In this document: positions 1 to 8,919 of the stretch, in pieces
How positions within the stretch are numbered: position 1 is the first letter of the stretch
Layout of the letters: each line of letters begins with the position of its first letter
Assembly (NCBI GenBank): GCA_024235755.1
Contig: JACKLV010000005.1
Coordinates: forward strand, 1-64,000
Source of the DNA: Burkholderiales bacterium
GTDB taxonomy: Bacteria > Pseudomonadota > Gammaproteobacteria > Burkholderiales > Nitrosomonadaceae
Direction of reading: 5' to 3'
DNA length: 64,000 nucleotides
The notes under the pieces: model-generated
Databases searched by the model: none
Told to the model about the DNA's origin: nothing
Seen by the model: only the letters and a program-made list of their open reading frames with translations
Program-made: the position numbers and the translations under genes

Positions 1-452
1 CCGGAATGTTTACCAACAGCTTGTGGCCGGTTTTGTTTGTCGTTGGCTGATTGTCCTCTGCCGCGCAGTCTTTTTATAAACGCCGTTTTGTCGGCAGGCG
101 AGACAAGAATCATTTTGTCCGCGCCATATTTTATTTCCAACCGATCCAAAGACAACGCTGGGCTAGCGCCCGCACTCCGGGTTTCTTGCACGGAGATTAT
201 CGACTCAATCGGAATAGTCCATGAAAACGGCCCGCTCATTATTTTAAGCTGCTCATCATTTACGATATAGCGGGTAGACAACAGTATCCACAGCGGAAAT
301 CCTGCGCCGACTATCACGGTGACAACCGCCAGAACGGTATTGAACACGCCGCCGACTTCCAGCATCACAGATGCACCCATCAGGCATGCAATTATTGAGA
401 ACACCAGCAGGAATATTAACGATTTGTCAATTTTGGATTTAAATGTGTTCAT
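1..452 (-). CDS. Bacterial PH-domain-like membrane protein (partial, runs off left edge)
   Basis: Reading leftwards from an ATG at 452-450, an open frame runs about 150 codons to the window edge without a stop. The protein has two hydrophobic segments near the start (about residues 10-30 and 38-58), then a basic Ser-Thr-Arg-Tyr stretch and a soluble part with the pattern of bacterial pleckstrin-homology proteins of the DUF1200/bPH type: a Tyr-x-Ile step, a 'L-K-I-x-x-G-P-F' strand, an 'I-P-I-x-x-I-x-S-V' strand, a 'L-E-I-x-Y' strand and a final 'F-I-K-R-L' helix. Function of the family is unknown. The C-terminus is missing. The family call rests on this strand pattern only. Confidence 0.6.
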   Translation of the reverse strand, partial: MNTFKSKIDKSLIFLLVFSIIACLMGASVMLEVGGVFNTVLAVVTVIVGAGFPLWILLSTRYIVNDEQLKIMSGPFSWTIPIESIISVQETRSAGASPALSLDRLEIKYGADKMILVSPADKTAFIKRLRGRGQSANDKQNRPQAVGKHS

Positions 453-553
453 AAAAATCGGTCTTAGCAGTCATTTAGATTGTTTGTGATTTATCAAGAG
501 CAACCGGCTTGCTTGTATTATCGTTCCGAATTTAAATCATTCAATACAATGCA

Positions 554-1591
554 CTAAGGCTTAACGCCGGTAACAATACTGTGATAACCAAAAGCTTTAT
601 GGATCTGAATGTCTTGAAAACCGATTTCATCCAGCATTTCTGTCAATTCCCGGCCTGTATACTGTCTGCCTTCCGTCCAACCCATCATGACCATACTGTA
701 AGCAGCGGCAGTAAACGGGCCGGTTTTATCGTCATTATAGAGCATTTCATGAATCACAATCCGCCCGCCGGACTCGAGGCCGGTAAAGCTTTTAGCTGTT
801 AAAAAATGGCATTTATCGGGCATCCAGTCATGATACATATTGGAAAAAAAATGGAGATCGGCCGCCGGCCAGTGATCCTGCCAGATGTTGGCTGCGTATG
901 TTTTGACGCGATCCTGCAAACCAAACCGGACAATATATTCTTCCGCCACTTCGCAAACCTGAGAAAAATCCAGTATCAACGCTTGTTTCAAATTCGGCAA
1001 CTTCAAAACCGCACCAATTGAATGCGCGCCGGACCCTCCCCCGATATCGAGCATAACGCGGTGCCCGGAGAAATCCAGCAGCGTCGGCCAAACCAGCGCT
1101 GACGTAATACTGATACTGTGCATGCCCGCTGTAAACCGGCGGAGCAATTCAATCTGTTCTTCATGCGTTTTAAAAATGTCGCCGCCGCCATAGGCTTGGG
1201 GGGCATCGGCGAGAATAGCTTTTTCCAGACCTGCAATCGAAGCAATCTGGTAGTTATCAATCATCATATCCCAGAAAAATCCAAAGTAATTCGGGCTACT
1301 TTCCAGCAGATACACTTCGGTTACTGGCGTCAAACGGTAACGTCCTTCTTCGAGGGACAAAAAACCCAGCGAAGTTGCTGTTGTTAAGATCGCTTCGGCC
1401 GGGCGTTGTCTAAGATTAAGCGCTTCGCAGATTTCCGGCAACGTGCGTGATTTTTCGGCAAGAACAGAAAAAATTTTGAGCCGATGCGCCAAAAGCAGGG
1501 CCGGATAGCCATAAATTGCAAAAATCACATCCCACAGTGGCCGATCATCCACCCCAGGTAATTGAAGACCGGAAGTTTTATCTTGCGCCAT
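554..1591 (-). CDS. Class I SAM-dependent O-methyltransferase, HIOMT/CrtF-like
   Basis: This 345-residue protein has the two-part layout of small-molecule O-methyltransferases. An N-terminal winged-helix dimerisation region (about 15-100) contains 'LAEKSRTLPEICEALNL', and a Rossmann methyltransferase domain carries the SAM motif DIGGGSGAHSIG near residue 185, 'LILDF' at the end of strand 2 and a 'FFSNMYHDW' motif typical of the AcmB/acetylserotonin group. The ATG at 1591 is preferred over the GTG at 1594 because an AAGGA sequence lies 6 nt before it. It sits 131 nt downstream of the SRPBCC gene on the same strand, so the two may act on one substrate. The substrate cannot be read from sequence. 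Confidence 0.8.
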   Translation of the reverse strand: MAQDKTSGLQLPGVDDRPLWDVIFAIYGYPALLLAHRLKIFSVLAEKSRTLPEICEALNLRQRPAEAILTTATSLGFLSLEEGRYRLTPVTEVYLLESSPNYFGFFWDMMIDNYQIASIAGLEKAILADAPQAYGGGDIFKTHEEQIELLRRFTAGMHSISITSALVWPTLLDFSGHRVMLDIGGGSGAHSIGAVLKLPNLKQALILDFSQVCEVAEEYIVRFGLQDRVKTYAANIWQDHWPAADLHFFSNMYHDWMPDKCHFLTAKSFTGLESGGRIVIHEMLYNDDKTGPFTAAAYSMVMMGWTEGRQYTGRELTEMLDEIGFQDIQIHKAFGYHSIVTGVKP

Positions 1592-1725
1592 CACTTTTCC
1601 TTTTTACTGATACATCTGATAATTAAGAGACCTGTTACCGATAACATGCAAAGCCCCTTCACAACTCATAATCTTGTCTGTTTATCGATTTATGCCACTG
1701 ATAGAATCTCAATTAAAATTAATTT

Positions 1726-2226
1726 TTAACCGGATTTTAGTTTCTCGGTCTCAACCAGCCGTTTGATATTCTGCACCGTTCTTCCAACGCCGTCCTTAAT
1801 TGCCGCGCGCACCAGTCCTTCCAAAGGACGCATAATCGCCAGCAATTCAAGCAACTCAAATGTAAACGTCAGCTTTGTTGCAGTTTCAGCATCCATTACT
1901 TGTAACTCATACGAACAACGATATGGATCGGACATTCCGACAAATGTTAGCCGTTCGCCTGCGGTAAAATCGGAGATTTTAAAACGCGATTCCGAGCGCC
2001 GTCCCTGATCGACACGAACCTGGCGCCCGATTGTACCCAGTTGCACAGGGCCAGGGGTGATCTGCTCAAGCTCTTTGACCTCGGGGGACCATTTGGGATA
2101 GTTCTGGAACAAATCTTCTCCTATGTATTGAAACAGCTCGCTAGCCGAGCATTTCACAACGATAGAAGCACTGCCTCTGACTGGCTCCGTAGAACCCAGA
2201 TTCAGCATGGAACCTAAATTAAACAT
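1726..2226 (-). CDS. SRPBCC (START-like, polyketide cyclase/dehydrase) family protein
   Basis: A 166-residue protein with the helix-grip pattern: an opening 'ASIVVKCSASELFQYI' segment, a 'YPKWSPEVKELEQI' segment, the middle 'G-T-I-G-R-Q-V-R-V' strand, and a long closing helix rich in basic residues. Such domains bind hydrophobic ligands, acting as cyclases, aromatases or carriers. No catalytic residues can be assigned. There is no signal peptide. It precedes the methyltransferase on the same strand, suggesting a shared small-molecule pathway, but no other biosynthetic gene is nearby. Confidence 0.75.
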   Translation of the reverse strand: MFNLGSMLNLGSTEPVRGSASIVVKCSASELFQYIGEDLFQNYPKWSPEVKELEQITPGPVQLGTIGRQVRVDQGRRSESRFKISDFTAGERLTFVGMSDPYRCSYELQVMDAETATKLTFTFELLELLAIMRPLEGLVRAAIKDGVGRTVQNIKRLVETEKLKSG

Positions 2227-2366
2227 TATAATTATCCTTTTTCCGGGATATTAACCGGCTTCGCATAAAAGCTGTAATACACTTTTTACACGGGTTCTGC
2301 CGACGCAAAAAACTTGCGCATCAACTCTTCATTCAGATTGCTAGTGCTCAAACTTTAACCGAGTCA

Positions 2367-2579
2367 CATATCCGCCGCAAGCCTGACAACAGTCCAGCCA
2401 TAATTGCATTTTCATGAGAAGCGCTTGCAAACAGTGACATATGACTGCATAACCTGTAATATCAGCCAATTTTAGACTGATCAAGTCAAATTTCGGACAA
2501 GCAGCTGCTAAGGTGCAGATACGTTCCTATTCATCATTCATATATCGCAACTGGTACTACAACCTAGATGGTTCTTCAT
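2367..2579 (+). repeat. Duplicated segment, copy 1, with a fragment of the ADP-ribosylglycohydrolase gene
   Basis: Bases 2367-2549 match 5590-5775 almost base for base, with scattered substitutions and small gaps. At the right end, 2550-2579 matches 5874-5903, which lies inside the ADP-ribosylglycohydrolase coding region (Trp-Tyr-Tyr-Asn-Leu codons). Copy 1 is therefore a relic of that gene's upstream region plus a few codons, with about 98 bases deleted between the two parts. Just right of it, 2646-2660 matches 5545-5559 in inverted orientation. The copies flank katA-oxyR. Confidence 0.85.
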
Positions 2580-2938
2580 AGTCACGCTTTGAGTGGGCTT
2601 GTCAGCTTCTATAGGCAGCGTTGTGCCTTTTGATAATAGAACACAGCTATTTCCTGCAAGACACGCCTTGTCATGTACACTGACAAGCTCACTGAGCCCG
2701 GCAATATCATATGGATAGAGTACTAAGGGCTGTTCTTAATTAGTGAATTGCGAGAACTGCGAAAATCGTTTTTTTCAATGCTAACACCGCCGTTATCAGC
2801 ATTCCAGAATGCAGTCATTGTATCATTGAACAGGTATTTATAAGCCTGACAGTCAGTCCTAAACGGATCAATGCTTCAAAGAAAGCGTATAAAACCGGAC
2901 CCTATTACTGCATATTCAAATAGAATCCGGCTTTGCTT
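2580..2938. other. Non-coding stretch downstream of katA
   Basis: No coding frame was found here. It holds an imperfect inverted repeat, 2592-2605 against 2680-2693 (13 of 14 positions pair), and the inverted match to 5545-5559. Together with copy 1 of the duplication it looks like rearranged debris rather than a regulatory region. Confidence 0.5.
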
Positions 2939-4396
2939 TTAGTCAATGTCTTCCAGCGTCAAATTTAATGCTTCGGCAATGCCTCTGCCGTACTCTGGAT
3001 CAGCTTTCAGGCAGTGACGGATATGCCGTTTTTGCACTTCGAGCGATGCCCCGGAAATTGAACGGGCGGTATTATTAAACAACTGCGACTGTTGAGCTGG
3101 ACTCATCAAACGAAACAGATTGCCAGGTTGCGAGTAGTAGTCATCGTCGTCTTCCCGATGATTCCAATGATCTGCATCGCCATCTATCACCAACGGCGGC
3201 TCTTTAAAATCCGGTTGTTCTTGCCATAAGCCATAACTGTTTGGCTCATAGCCTTTCGTGCTGCCGTAGTTGCCATCAACTCGCATCCCCCCGTCTCGGT
3301 GGTATCCGTGGACAGGACAACGCGGTTGATTAACCGGGATTTGATGATGATTAACCCCTAATCGATAGCGCTGTGCATCGCCATAAGAAAACAAGCGTCC
3401 TTGAAGCATTTTGTCGGGCGAGAATCCGATACCTGGCACGATATTAGCCGGATTAAACGCAGATTGCTCAACCTCTGCAAAATAGTTATCGGGATTCCGG
3501 TTCAGCTCCAGCACACCGACATCGATTAAAGGATAGTCGCCATGCGGCCATACTTTAGTCAGATCAAAAGGATTGATCGCACATGTAGCGGCTTCTTTTT
3601 CGGGCATCACCTGGATTTTCAGTTCCCAACGGGGAAAATTGCCGTTTTCGATATTTTCATAGAGATCGCGTTGCGCACTTTCACGGTCTTTGCCGATGAG
3701 TTCAATCGACTCTTCGTCGGTCAAATTTTCAATACCCTGAATGGATTTGAAATGGAATTTCACCCAAAAACGTTCATTTTCGGCGTTAATCATACTGAAT
3801 GTATGACTGCCGAAGCCGTGCATATGACGATAACTACGTGGAATACCGCGGTCGCTCATGACAACAGTGATCTGATGTAGTGCCTCAGGCAGTAAGGTCC
3901 AAAAATCCCAATTATTATTTGCGTCGCGCAAATTGGTTCGTGGATCACGTTTGACTGCATGATTCAGATCCGGGAATTTGAGCGGGTCACGCAAGAAAAA
4001 AACGGGCGTATTGTTACCCACCAAATCCCAGTTGCCTTCTTCGGTATAAAATTTGACTGCAAAACCGCGAATATCACGCTCAGCATCCGCAGCACCACGT
4101 TCGCCGGCGACAGTAGAAAAACGTAAAAACACGTCAGTTTTTTTACCAACCTGACTGAAAAGCTTGGCCTTGGTATAGCGGGTGATGTCGTGCGTTACAG
4201 TAAAAGTGCCGTATGCGCCCGATCCTTTTGCATGCATTCTTCGCTCTGGAATGACTTCACGGTCGAAGTGCGCCAGCTTTTCCAGAAACCAGATATCCTG
4301 AAGCAGCATAGGACCGCGTGCCCCTGCGGTCATTACATTTTGGTTGTCGGCAACTGGTGCGCCATTCGCTGTAGTAATCACTGTATCTTTTTTCAT
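2939..4396 (-). CDS. katA: Monofunctional haem catalase (clade 3 type)
   Basis: A 485-residue small-subunit catalase, which converts hydrogen peroxide to water and oxygen in the cytoplasm. Visible landmarks are the distal His in 'RRMHAKGSGAYGTF', the 'RFSTVAGERG' segment, the Asn in 'DLVGNNTPVFFLRDP' and the proximal haem Tyr in 'LFSYGDAQRYRLG'. The start at 4396 is preferred to the upstream ATG at 4414 because a GGAG ribosome site lies between them. The gene is divergent from oxyR with about 150 bp between the starts, the classic arrangement for peroxide-induced catalase. Confidence 0.95.
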   Translation of the reverse strand: MKKDTVITTANGAPVADNQNVMTAGARGPMLLQDIWFLEKLAHFDREVIPERRMHAKGSGAYGTFTVTHDITRYTKAKLFSQVGKKTDVFLRFSTVAGERGAADAERDIRGFAVKFYTEEGNWDLVGNNTPVFFLRDPLKFPDLNHAVKRDPRTNLRDANNNWDFWTLLPEALHQITVVMSDRGIPRSYRHMHGFGSHTFSMINAENERFWVKFHFKSIQGIENLTDEESIELIGKDRESAQRDLYENIENGNFPRWELKIQVMPEKEAATCAINPFDLTKVWPHGDYPLIDVGVLELNRNPDNYFAEVEQSAFNPANIVPGIGFSPDKMLQGRLFSYGDAQRYRLGVNHHQIPVNQPRCPVHGYHRDGGMRVDGNYGSTKGYEPNSYGLWQEQPDFKEPPLVIDGDADHWNHREDDDDYYSQPGNLFRLMSPAQQSQLFNNTARSISGASLEVQKRHIRHCLKADPEYGRGIAEALNLTLEDID

Positions 4397-4546
4397 TTGA
4401 TTGACTCCTTCCATAAGATTAATGATTGTCGAACTATTTGTTTTGCCAGTTCTTTCATGACGGAAACCAGCATAAAGATTATGTTATGATATGTAAAACA
4501 AGAATTATCGAACTTCTTGATAGAAAAAATCGATTAACTCGACGAA
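4397..4546. promoter_or_regulatory. Divergent katA-oxyR promoter region
   Basis: This intergenic stretch must hold both promoters. An ATAG-N7-CGAT sequence at about 4520-4535 resembles one OxyR half-element (ATAG-N7-CTAT), but the full four-part OxyR site is not clear by eye. Control of katA by OxyR is inferred from gene arrangement. Confidence 0.45.
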
Positions 4547-5434
4547 ATGCCCTCAATCAAACAGCTTAGATATGTTGTCGCCGTAGCCGAACACCGCCAT
4601 TTCGGTCATGCCGCTGCAGCATGTTTTGTCACGCAGTCGACACTCAGCGCAGGTATCCAGGATTTAGAAGAATCATTAAAGACACGCGTTTTTGAGCGGA
4701 CAAATAAACAGGTGCTGGTTACAGAAAAAGGGCAGGATGTGGTTTACCACGCCAAACGAGTATTGCAGGAAATCGACGATCTGGTTGATTCGGCTTCATC
4801 AAGCTCCCAACCGCTGACCGGAAAAATTACGCTTGGCGTCATTCCAACTATCGGCCCTTATTTGCTGCCAAAAATACTGGTTAAGCTTCGTAAGTCTTTT
4901 CCGGAATTAAAGCTTTATCTGCTCGAAAACCTGACGGCTGCACTATTGGATGATCTCGCAACGGGCAGGATTGATGCCGCTTTACTGGCATTGCCTTATG
5001 CTACAGGTGATTTTAAGGTCGTAACGCTGTTCGATGATTATTTTCATCTGGTTTGTTTACCCGATCATCCACTCGCTGCTCAGGAACAACTCAAAGTCAG
5101 ATATCTGGCGGCACAGCCACTGCTGTTACTTGAAGAAGGTCATTGTTTACGCCAGCATGCGCTTTCAGTTTGCCAGTTTGAAGGAGCCAATTACGGTATA
5201 CCGTATCAGGGAACCAGTCTGTTTACGTTAATTCAGATGGTTGCCGGCGGCATCGGCATTACTTTAGTGCCTGAAATGAGTATACAGTCAGGGCTGCTGG
5301 CTAAAACAAACCTTACCTCACGGCCATTCAGTGACAAAAATATCAAACGGACTATTGGCATGGTCTGGCGTCCAGACTGCAGCAAACAAAATGATCTTGA
5401 ATTATTATCACGATTGATTCAAAAGTATCACTAA
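4547..5434 (+). CDS. oxyR: LysR-family hydrogen peroxide sensor OxyR
   Basis: A 295-residue LysR-type regulator. Residues 1-60 form the winged helix-turn-helix and the remainder the periplasmic-binding-protein-like sensor domain. Two cysteines at residues 200 and 209, in 'EGHCLRQHALSVC', match the redox-active C199 and C208 of Escherichia coli OxyR in spacing and context, which distinguishes it from other LysR proteins. On peroxide exposure the pair forms a disulfide and the protein activates target promoters. The divergent catalase gene is the obvious target. Confidence 0.95.
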   Translation: MPSIKQLRYVVAVAEHRHFGHAAAACFVTQSTLSAGIQDLEESLKTRVFERTNKQVLVTEKGQDVVYHAKRVLQEIDDLVDSASSSSQPLTGKITLGVIPTIGPYLLPKILVKLRKSFPELKLYLLENLTAALLDDLATGRIDAALLALPYATGDFKVVTLFDDYFHLVCLPDHPLAAQEQLKVRYLAAQPLLLLEEGHCLRQHALSVCQFEGANYGIPYQGTSLFTLIQMVAGGIGITLVPEMSIQSGLLAKTNLTSRPFSDKNIKRTIGMVWRPDCSKQNDLELLSRLIQKYH

Positions 5435-5533
5435 CTCGAATACTAATGCTGCATGAGTCCAAAGAACTTCAGAATTTTTTTGATCTGATGCATCGCTTTT
5501 TTGTCACCCAGCATTCATATCCATGTGTATTTG

Positions 5534-5549
5534 GCAAGGCATGCCTTGC
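5534..5549. repeat. Perfect 16-bp palindrome downstream of oxyR
   Basis: GCAAGGCATGCCTTGC reads the same on both strands. It overlaps the short segment (5545-5559) that recurs inverted at 2646-2660. A T-run is absent, so it is not a convincing terminator. Confidence 0.6.
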
Positions 5550-5589
5550 AGGAAATAGCCGCTCTATTGCCAAAAAACCCAACGCAGTT

Positions 5590-5775
5590 CATATCCGCCG
5601 CAAGCCTGACAACAGTCCAACCATCATTGCATTTTCATGAGAAGCGCTTGCAAACAGTGACATATGACTGCATAACCTGTAATATCAGCCAATTTTAGAC
5701 TGATCAAGTCAAATTTCGGACAAGCAGCTGTCAAGATGCAGATGCGTTTCTATTCATCATTCAAATATCATCGCA
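5590..5775 (+). repeat. Duplicated segment, copy 2
   Basis: This is the partner of 2367-2549. Here it lies directly upstream of the intact ADP-ribosylglycohydrolase gene, ending 16 bp before its ATG, and is probably the ancestral location because the relic copy also carries a piece of that gene. It may contain the gene's promoter. No coding frame is supported between 5435 and 5791. Confidence 0.85.
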
Positions 5776-5791
5776 AATACCGGAATCATTC

Positions 5792-6868
5792 ATGCCGAAC
5801 GAGATTCTTCTAGACCGGGCCAAGGGCGCCATCATGGGCGCTTTTATCGGCGATGCACTGGCTCTGGGGCCGCACTGGTACTACAACCTCGACGAGCTTC
5901 ATCGTGATTACGGAAGTTGGATAGACGGCTATACGGATCCCAGGCCCGACCGTTATCATGCCGGCATGAAGGCCGGCCAGCTGTCGCAGGCCGGCTTTAT
6001 CCTGAACCTGATGATCCGTTCGCTCATTAAGTGTAACGGCTACGATAGGGCCGATTTCTGCCAACGCATGGATGAAACGCTGTTTCCGCTGCTGGACGGC
6101 ACACCGGTAAGCGGCCCCGGAAAATATACCAGCCAATCCATACGTGAAGTCTGGCGGCAGCGCACACAACAGAATCGGCCCTGGGAACAGACCGGAAGTC
6201 ACGCGGACACTACTGAGGCTATAGAGCGCACACTTGCCATTGCCGTACGCTACGCGCTGCAACCCGAACAACTCGCCAAGGCTGTCGCCGAAAACACTCT
6301 GCTGACTCAATCGGATGAAACCGTCGTATCCATGACAGTTGCATACGGCGCTGTGTTGAGCTTATTGGTCCAGGGTCATACGCTGGATGCGGAATTGTCA
6401 GGCAAGTTGATGACGCTGGTTAAAAGCGGCAAACTCCCCTTTCATGTTGTAACGCGAGACAACCTGCAGAATCCCCGGGAAGGCGATCCCGATCCGCCCC
6501 GCGCGGGCCGTTTTGCTTCACCCGATGCCCTGCTCACGCCTTCCTATATGGCAGCGGCGGCGGCAGACCCTGAAATTTGCATCGAACCGGCATGGAAAGT
6601 TTCCATCGTTTACGGCATGCCTTGCGCCATCTATCACCAGTTGCCGGCGGCCTACTATCTTTCGGCCCGTTTTCATGACGATTTCGAATCGGCCGTGCTT
6701 CATGCGGTTAACGGCGGCGGACAAAACCAGGCGCGCGCCATTCTTACCGGCGCGCTGACAGGCGCCCAGACTGGCTTGTCGAATATTCCCTGGCGCTTCA
6801 TTCATGAATTGGAACAATCGGCTATTCTGGTAAAACTGGCCAACGATCTGGCCGCGGCTATTGAGTAG
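5792..6868 (+). CDS. ADP-ribosylglycohydrolase (DraG/ARH) family protein with altered metal site
   Basis: A 358-residue all-helical protein. The N-terminus 'AKGAIMGAFIGDALALGPHWYY' is the family's G-x-x-x-G-D-A-L opening, and 'HADTTEAIERT' and 'SDETVVSMTVAYG' also fit. Members remove ADP-ribose from proteins or small molecules using two Mg2+ ions. The usual C-terminal Asp-Thr-Asp-Thr metal site is replaced by 'GGGQNQARAI' near residue 308, so binding of the second metal is doubtful. It may be a divergent subfamily with another activity. It stands alone, with copy 2 of the duplicated segment upstream. Confidence 0.8.
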   Translation: MPNEILLDRAKGAIMGAFIGDALALGPHWYYNLDELHRDYGSWIDGYTDPRPDRYHAGMKAGQLSQAGFILNLMIRSLIKCNGYDRADFCQRMDETLFPLLDGTPVSGPGKYTSQSIREVWRQRTQQNRPWEQTGSHADTTEAIERTLAIAVRYALQPEQLAKAVAENTLLTQSDETVVSMTVAYGAVLSLLVQGHTLDAELSGKLMTLVKSGKLPFHVVTRDNLQNPREGDPDPPRAGRFASPDALLTPSYMAAAAADPEICIEPAWKVSIVYGMPCAIYHQLPAAYYLSARFHDDFESAVLHAVNGGGQNQARAILTGALTGAQTGLSNIPWRFIHELEQSAILVKLANDLAAAIE

Positions 6869-7028
6869 TTTTCCAATGCCACCCAAATTTCCCTGTCCGA
6901 AAATGCTGAATCTTTTGTCTGATACAATAACCGCGGTCTGCTTTTCCAAGCTTGATCTTTACAGTCAAAAGTACAAACCAAGTGATCCTGTATTGACCGG
7001 TTATATCTGAAACAATATTAGAAGCAAC

Positions 7029-7700
7029 ATGAAAGAAGATGCAGAAATAAAACAATATTATGCTATCTGCGAGGAAATCATTACCGTCGCCCGGCGTTTA
7101 CATCAAAAAAACATGCTCGCTGCTGCCGATGGCAATATTTCCTGCCGTGTGGACGAGAATAAAGTATTAATCACTCCTTCGGGCGTTTCAAAAGCGCACA
7201 TGGCGCCCGAAGAAATGGCGCTGGTCAATCTGGATAATCAAACCTTGCAGGGGAAACCTTCATCAGAAAAAATAATGCATTTGGAGGTTTACAGGCTGTG
7301 CCCAGAGGCAAAAGCAGTTGTCCACGCACATCCGCCTACCGCAATTGCCTGGACTGTCGCCCGGCCCGAATTAGCATTTTTGCCCTCACACGCCGTCAGC
7401 GAAATTATTCTCGCTTGTGGCGACATTCCTTTCGTGCCTTACGCACGCCCCGGAACTCAAGCCATGGGCGATAATTTGAAACAGTTTCTACCGCAGCACA
7501 GGGCGCTGATTTTATCTCGGCACGGCGCACTGACTTGGGGCGAGAGCCTTGACGAAGCCTGGATGGGAATGGAACGTATCGAGCACTCCTCGGAAATATT
7601 ATGGAAAGCACAGGTACTGGGAGGCATGACTTTTCTGCCTGATGAGGAAGTCTTGGCGCTTAAAGCCATTCGACAGCGGATCGGCAATCGGTTGTTGTAA
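7029..7700 (+). CDS. Class II aldolase (fuculose-phosphate aldolase/Ald2-like), probable methylthioadenosine salvage
   Basis: A 223-residue class II aldolase/adducin-fold protein. Zinc ligands are visible as His99 and His101 in 'HAHPP' and His165 in 'SRHGALTWG', with the catalytic acid in 'SSEKIMHLE'. The gene lies 98 bp upstream of mtnA on the same strand. In the DHAP shunt known from Rhodospirillum rubrum and some Escherichia coli, an Ald2 aldolase of this type splits 5-methylthioribulose-1-phosphate into dihydroxyacetone phosphate and methylthioacetaldehyde. The alternative, the dehydratase MtnB, is less likely because no mtnC, mtnD or mtnE gene is nearby. The specific reaction is inferred from context. 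Confidence 0.75.
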   Translation: MKEDAEIKQYYAICEEIITVARRLHQKNMLAAADGNISCRVDENKVLITPSGVSKAHMAPEEMALVNLDNQTLQGKPSSEKIMHLEVYRLCPEAKAVVHAHPPTAIAWTVARPELAFLPSHAVSEIILACGDIPFVPYARPGTQAMGDNLKQFLPQHRALILSRHGALTWGESLDEAWMGMERIEHSSEILWKAQVLGGMTFLPDEEVLALKAIRQRIGNRLL

Positions 7701-7798
7701 CTGTATTGCCCAAGAAAAGATAATATTTATGATGAATACGATGACGATTACAATCGTTTAAGACAAATATTTTTGTCGTTACCGGGAGAACCAGAGAC

Positions 7799-8857
7799 GT
7801 GACACAACTGGAGTCGTTAGCGCTTCGTTTTAACCATACACCACAACAAACTGCATTATGGATTCTGGATCAAACCTTGCTGCCTTTAAAGGAAGAATGG
7901 ATACGCCTGACCACCGTCAGCGAAACCATTGAAGCTATCAAAGCGCTTAAAGTCCGCGGTGCGCCATTGATTGGCGTGGTGGCTGCACTTAGTCTGGGAC
8001 AATCGGCAGTCAAAGGAGCAAGCCTAAGTCAACTGGAAGAAGAAGCCAATGCGCTGTATGCAGCCCGCCCGACGGCTGTCAATCTGATGATGGCCATGAA
8101 CCGGATGATAGCTGGCATTCAATTAAAAAAAACACCGAGGGCGCTGCTGAACATCGCGATTGAATTATTCAATGAAGATGTCACGCTCTGCGAAAGCATC
8201 GCCACAAACGGCGCTGAACTGATTCAAAGCGGCGACAATATCCTGACCCATTGCAATACCGGTGGCCTGGCAACAGCGGGTATCGGCACTGCGCTCGGCG
8301 TTATCCGGCAATGTCATTCGCAGGGTAAAAAGATTCATGTGTACGTGGACGAGACGCGGCCGCTGCTACAGGGCGCCCGATTGACCACATGGGAACTAAA
8401 AAAATTAGATATCCCATACACTTTAATCACCGACAACACAGCCGGGCATCTGATGCAACTGAGCAAGGTGCAAGAAATTATTGTCGGCTGCGACAGGATC
8501 GCCGCAAACGGTGATTTTGCCAACAAAATAGGCACCTACGCGCTGGCCGTGCTAGCGCAATACCACAATATACCTTTTTATGTTGCCGGCCCCTACACCA
8601 CCATGGACTGGCACTGTGCGAACGGCGATCAAATTCCAATCGAACAACGCAAGGCGAATGAAGTAACCGGCGTTTCAGGTCCATTCGGTCAACTATCATG
8701 GGCCGCTGAGGATTCACAAGTTTTCAATCCGGCATTCGATGTAACGCCGGCAAAGCTGGTGTCACGTTGGATACTCGATTGCGGCGTATTTAATAAAACA
8801 GACTTTCAACAGGGAAAGGTTAAGCAATCCATGCAGCAACTGGCGGAACAGGTTTAG
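7799..8857 (+). CDS. mtnA: S-methyl-5-thioribose-1-phosphate isomerase
   Basis: A 352-residue member of the eIF-2B-alpha/MtnA family, which converts methylthioribose-1-phosphate to methylthioribulose-1-phosphate. The substrate loop 'KVRGAPLIGV', the catalytic Cys152 in 'HCNTGGLATAGIGTAL' and the catalytic Asp232 in 'VGCDRIAANGDFANKIGTY' are all present. Translation starts at a GTG (7799) behind a GGGAG ribosome site. It probably forms an operon with the class II aldolase upstream, recycling methylthioadenosine from polyamine or acyl-homoserine lactone synthesis. Confidence 0.93.
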   Translation: MTQLESLALRFNHTPQQTALWILDQTLLPLKEEWIRLTTVSETIEAIKALKVRGAPLIGVVAALSLGQSAVKGASLSQLEEEANALYAARPTAVNLMMAMNRMIAGIQLKKTPRALLNIAIELFNEDVTLCESIATNGAELIQSGDNILTHCNTGGLATAGIGTALGVIRQCHSQGKKIHVYVDETRPLLQGARLTTWELKKLDIPYTLITDNTAGHLMQLSKVQEIIVGCDRIAANGDFANKIGTYALAVLAQYHNIPFYVAGPYTTMDWHCANGDQIPIEQRKANEVTGVSGPFGQLSWAAEDSQVFNPAFDVTPAKLVSRWILDCGVFNKTDFQQGKVKQSMQQLAEQV

Positions 8858-8919
8858 GAGACAAGCTTCATTCCGCATTGAATCAAACGTAAAATTTATC
8901 CAGCAATATCAGAAAGTTA

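Noticed and set aside
37..270. Plus-strand 77-codon frame at the left edge
   Set aside because: It lies antisense to the better-supported PH-like frame on the minus strand and has no ribosome site or family features.
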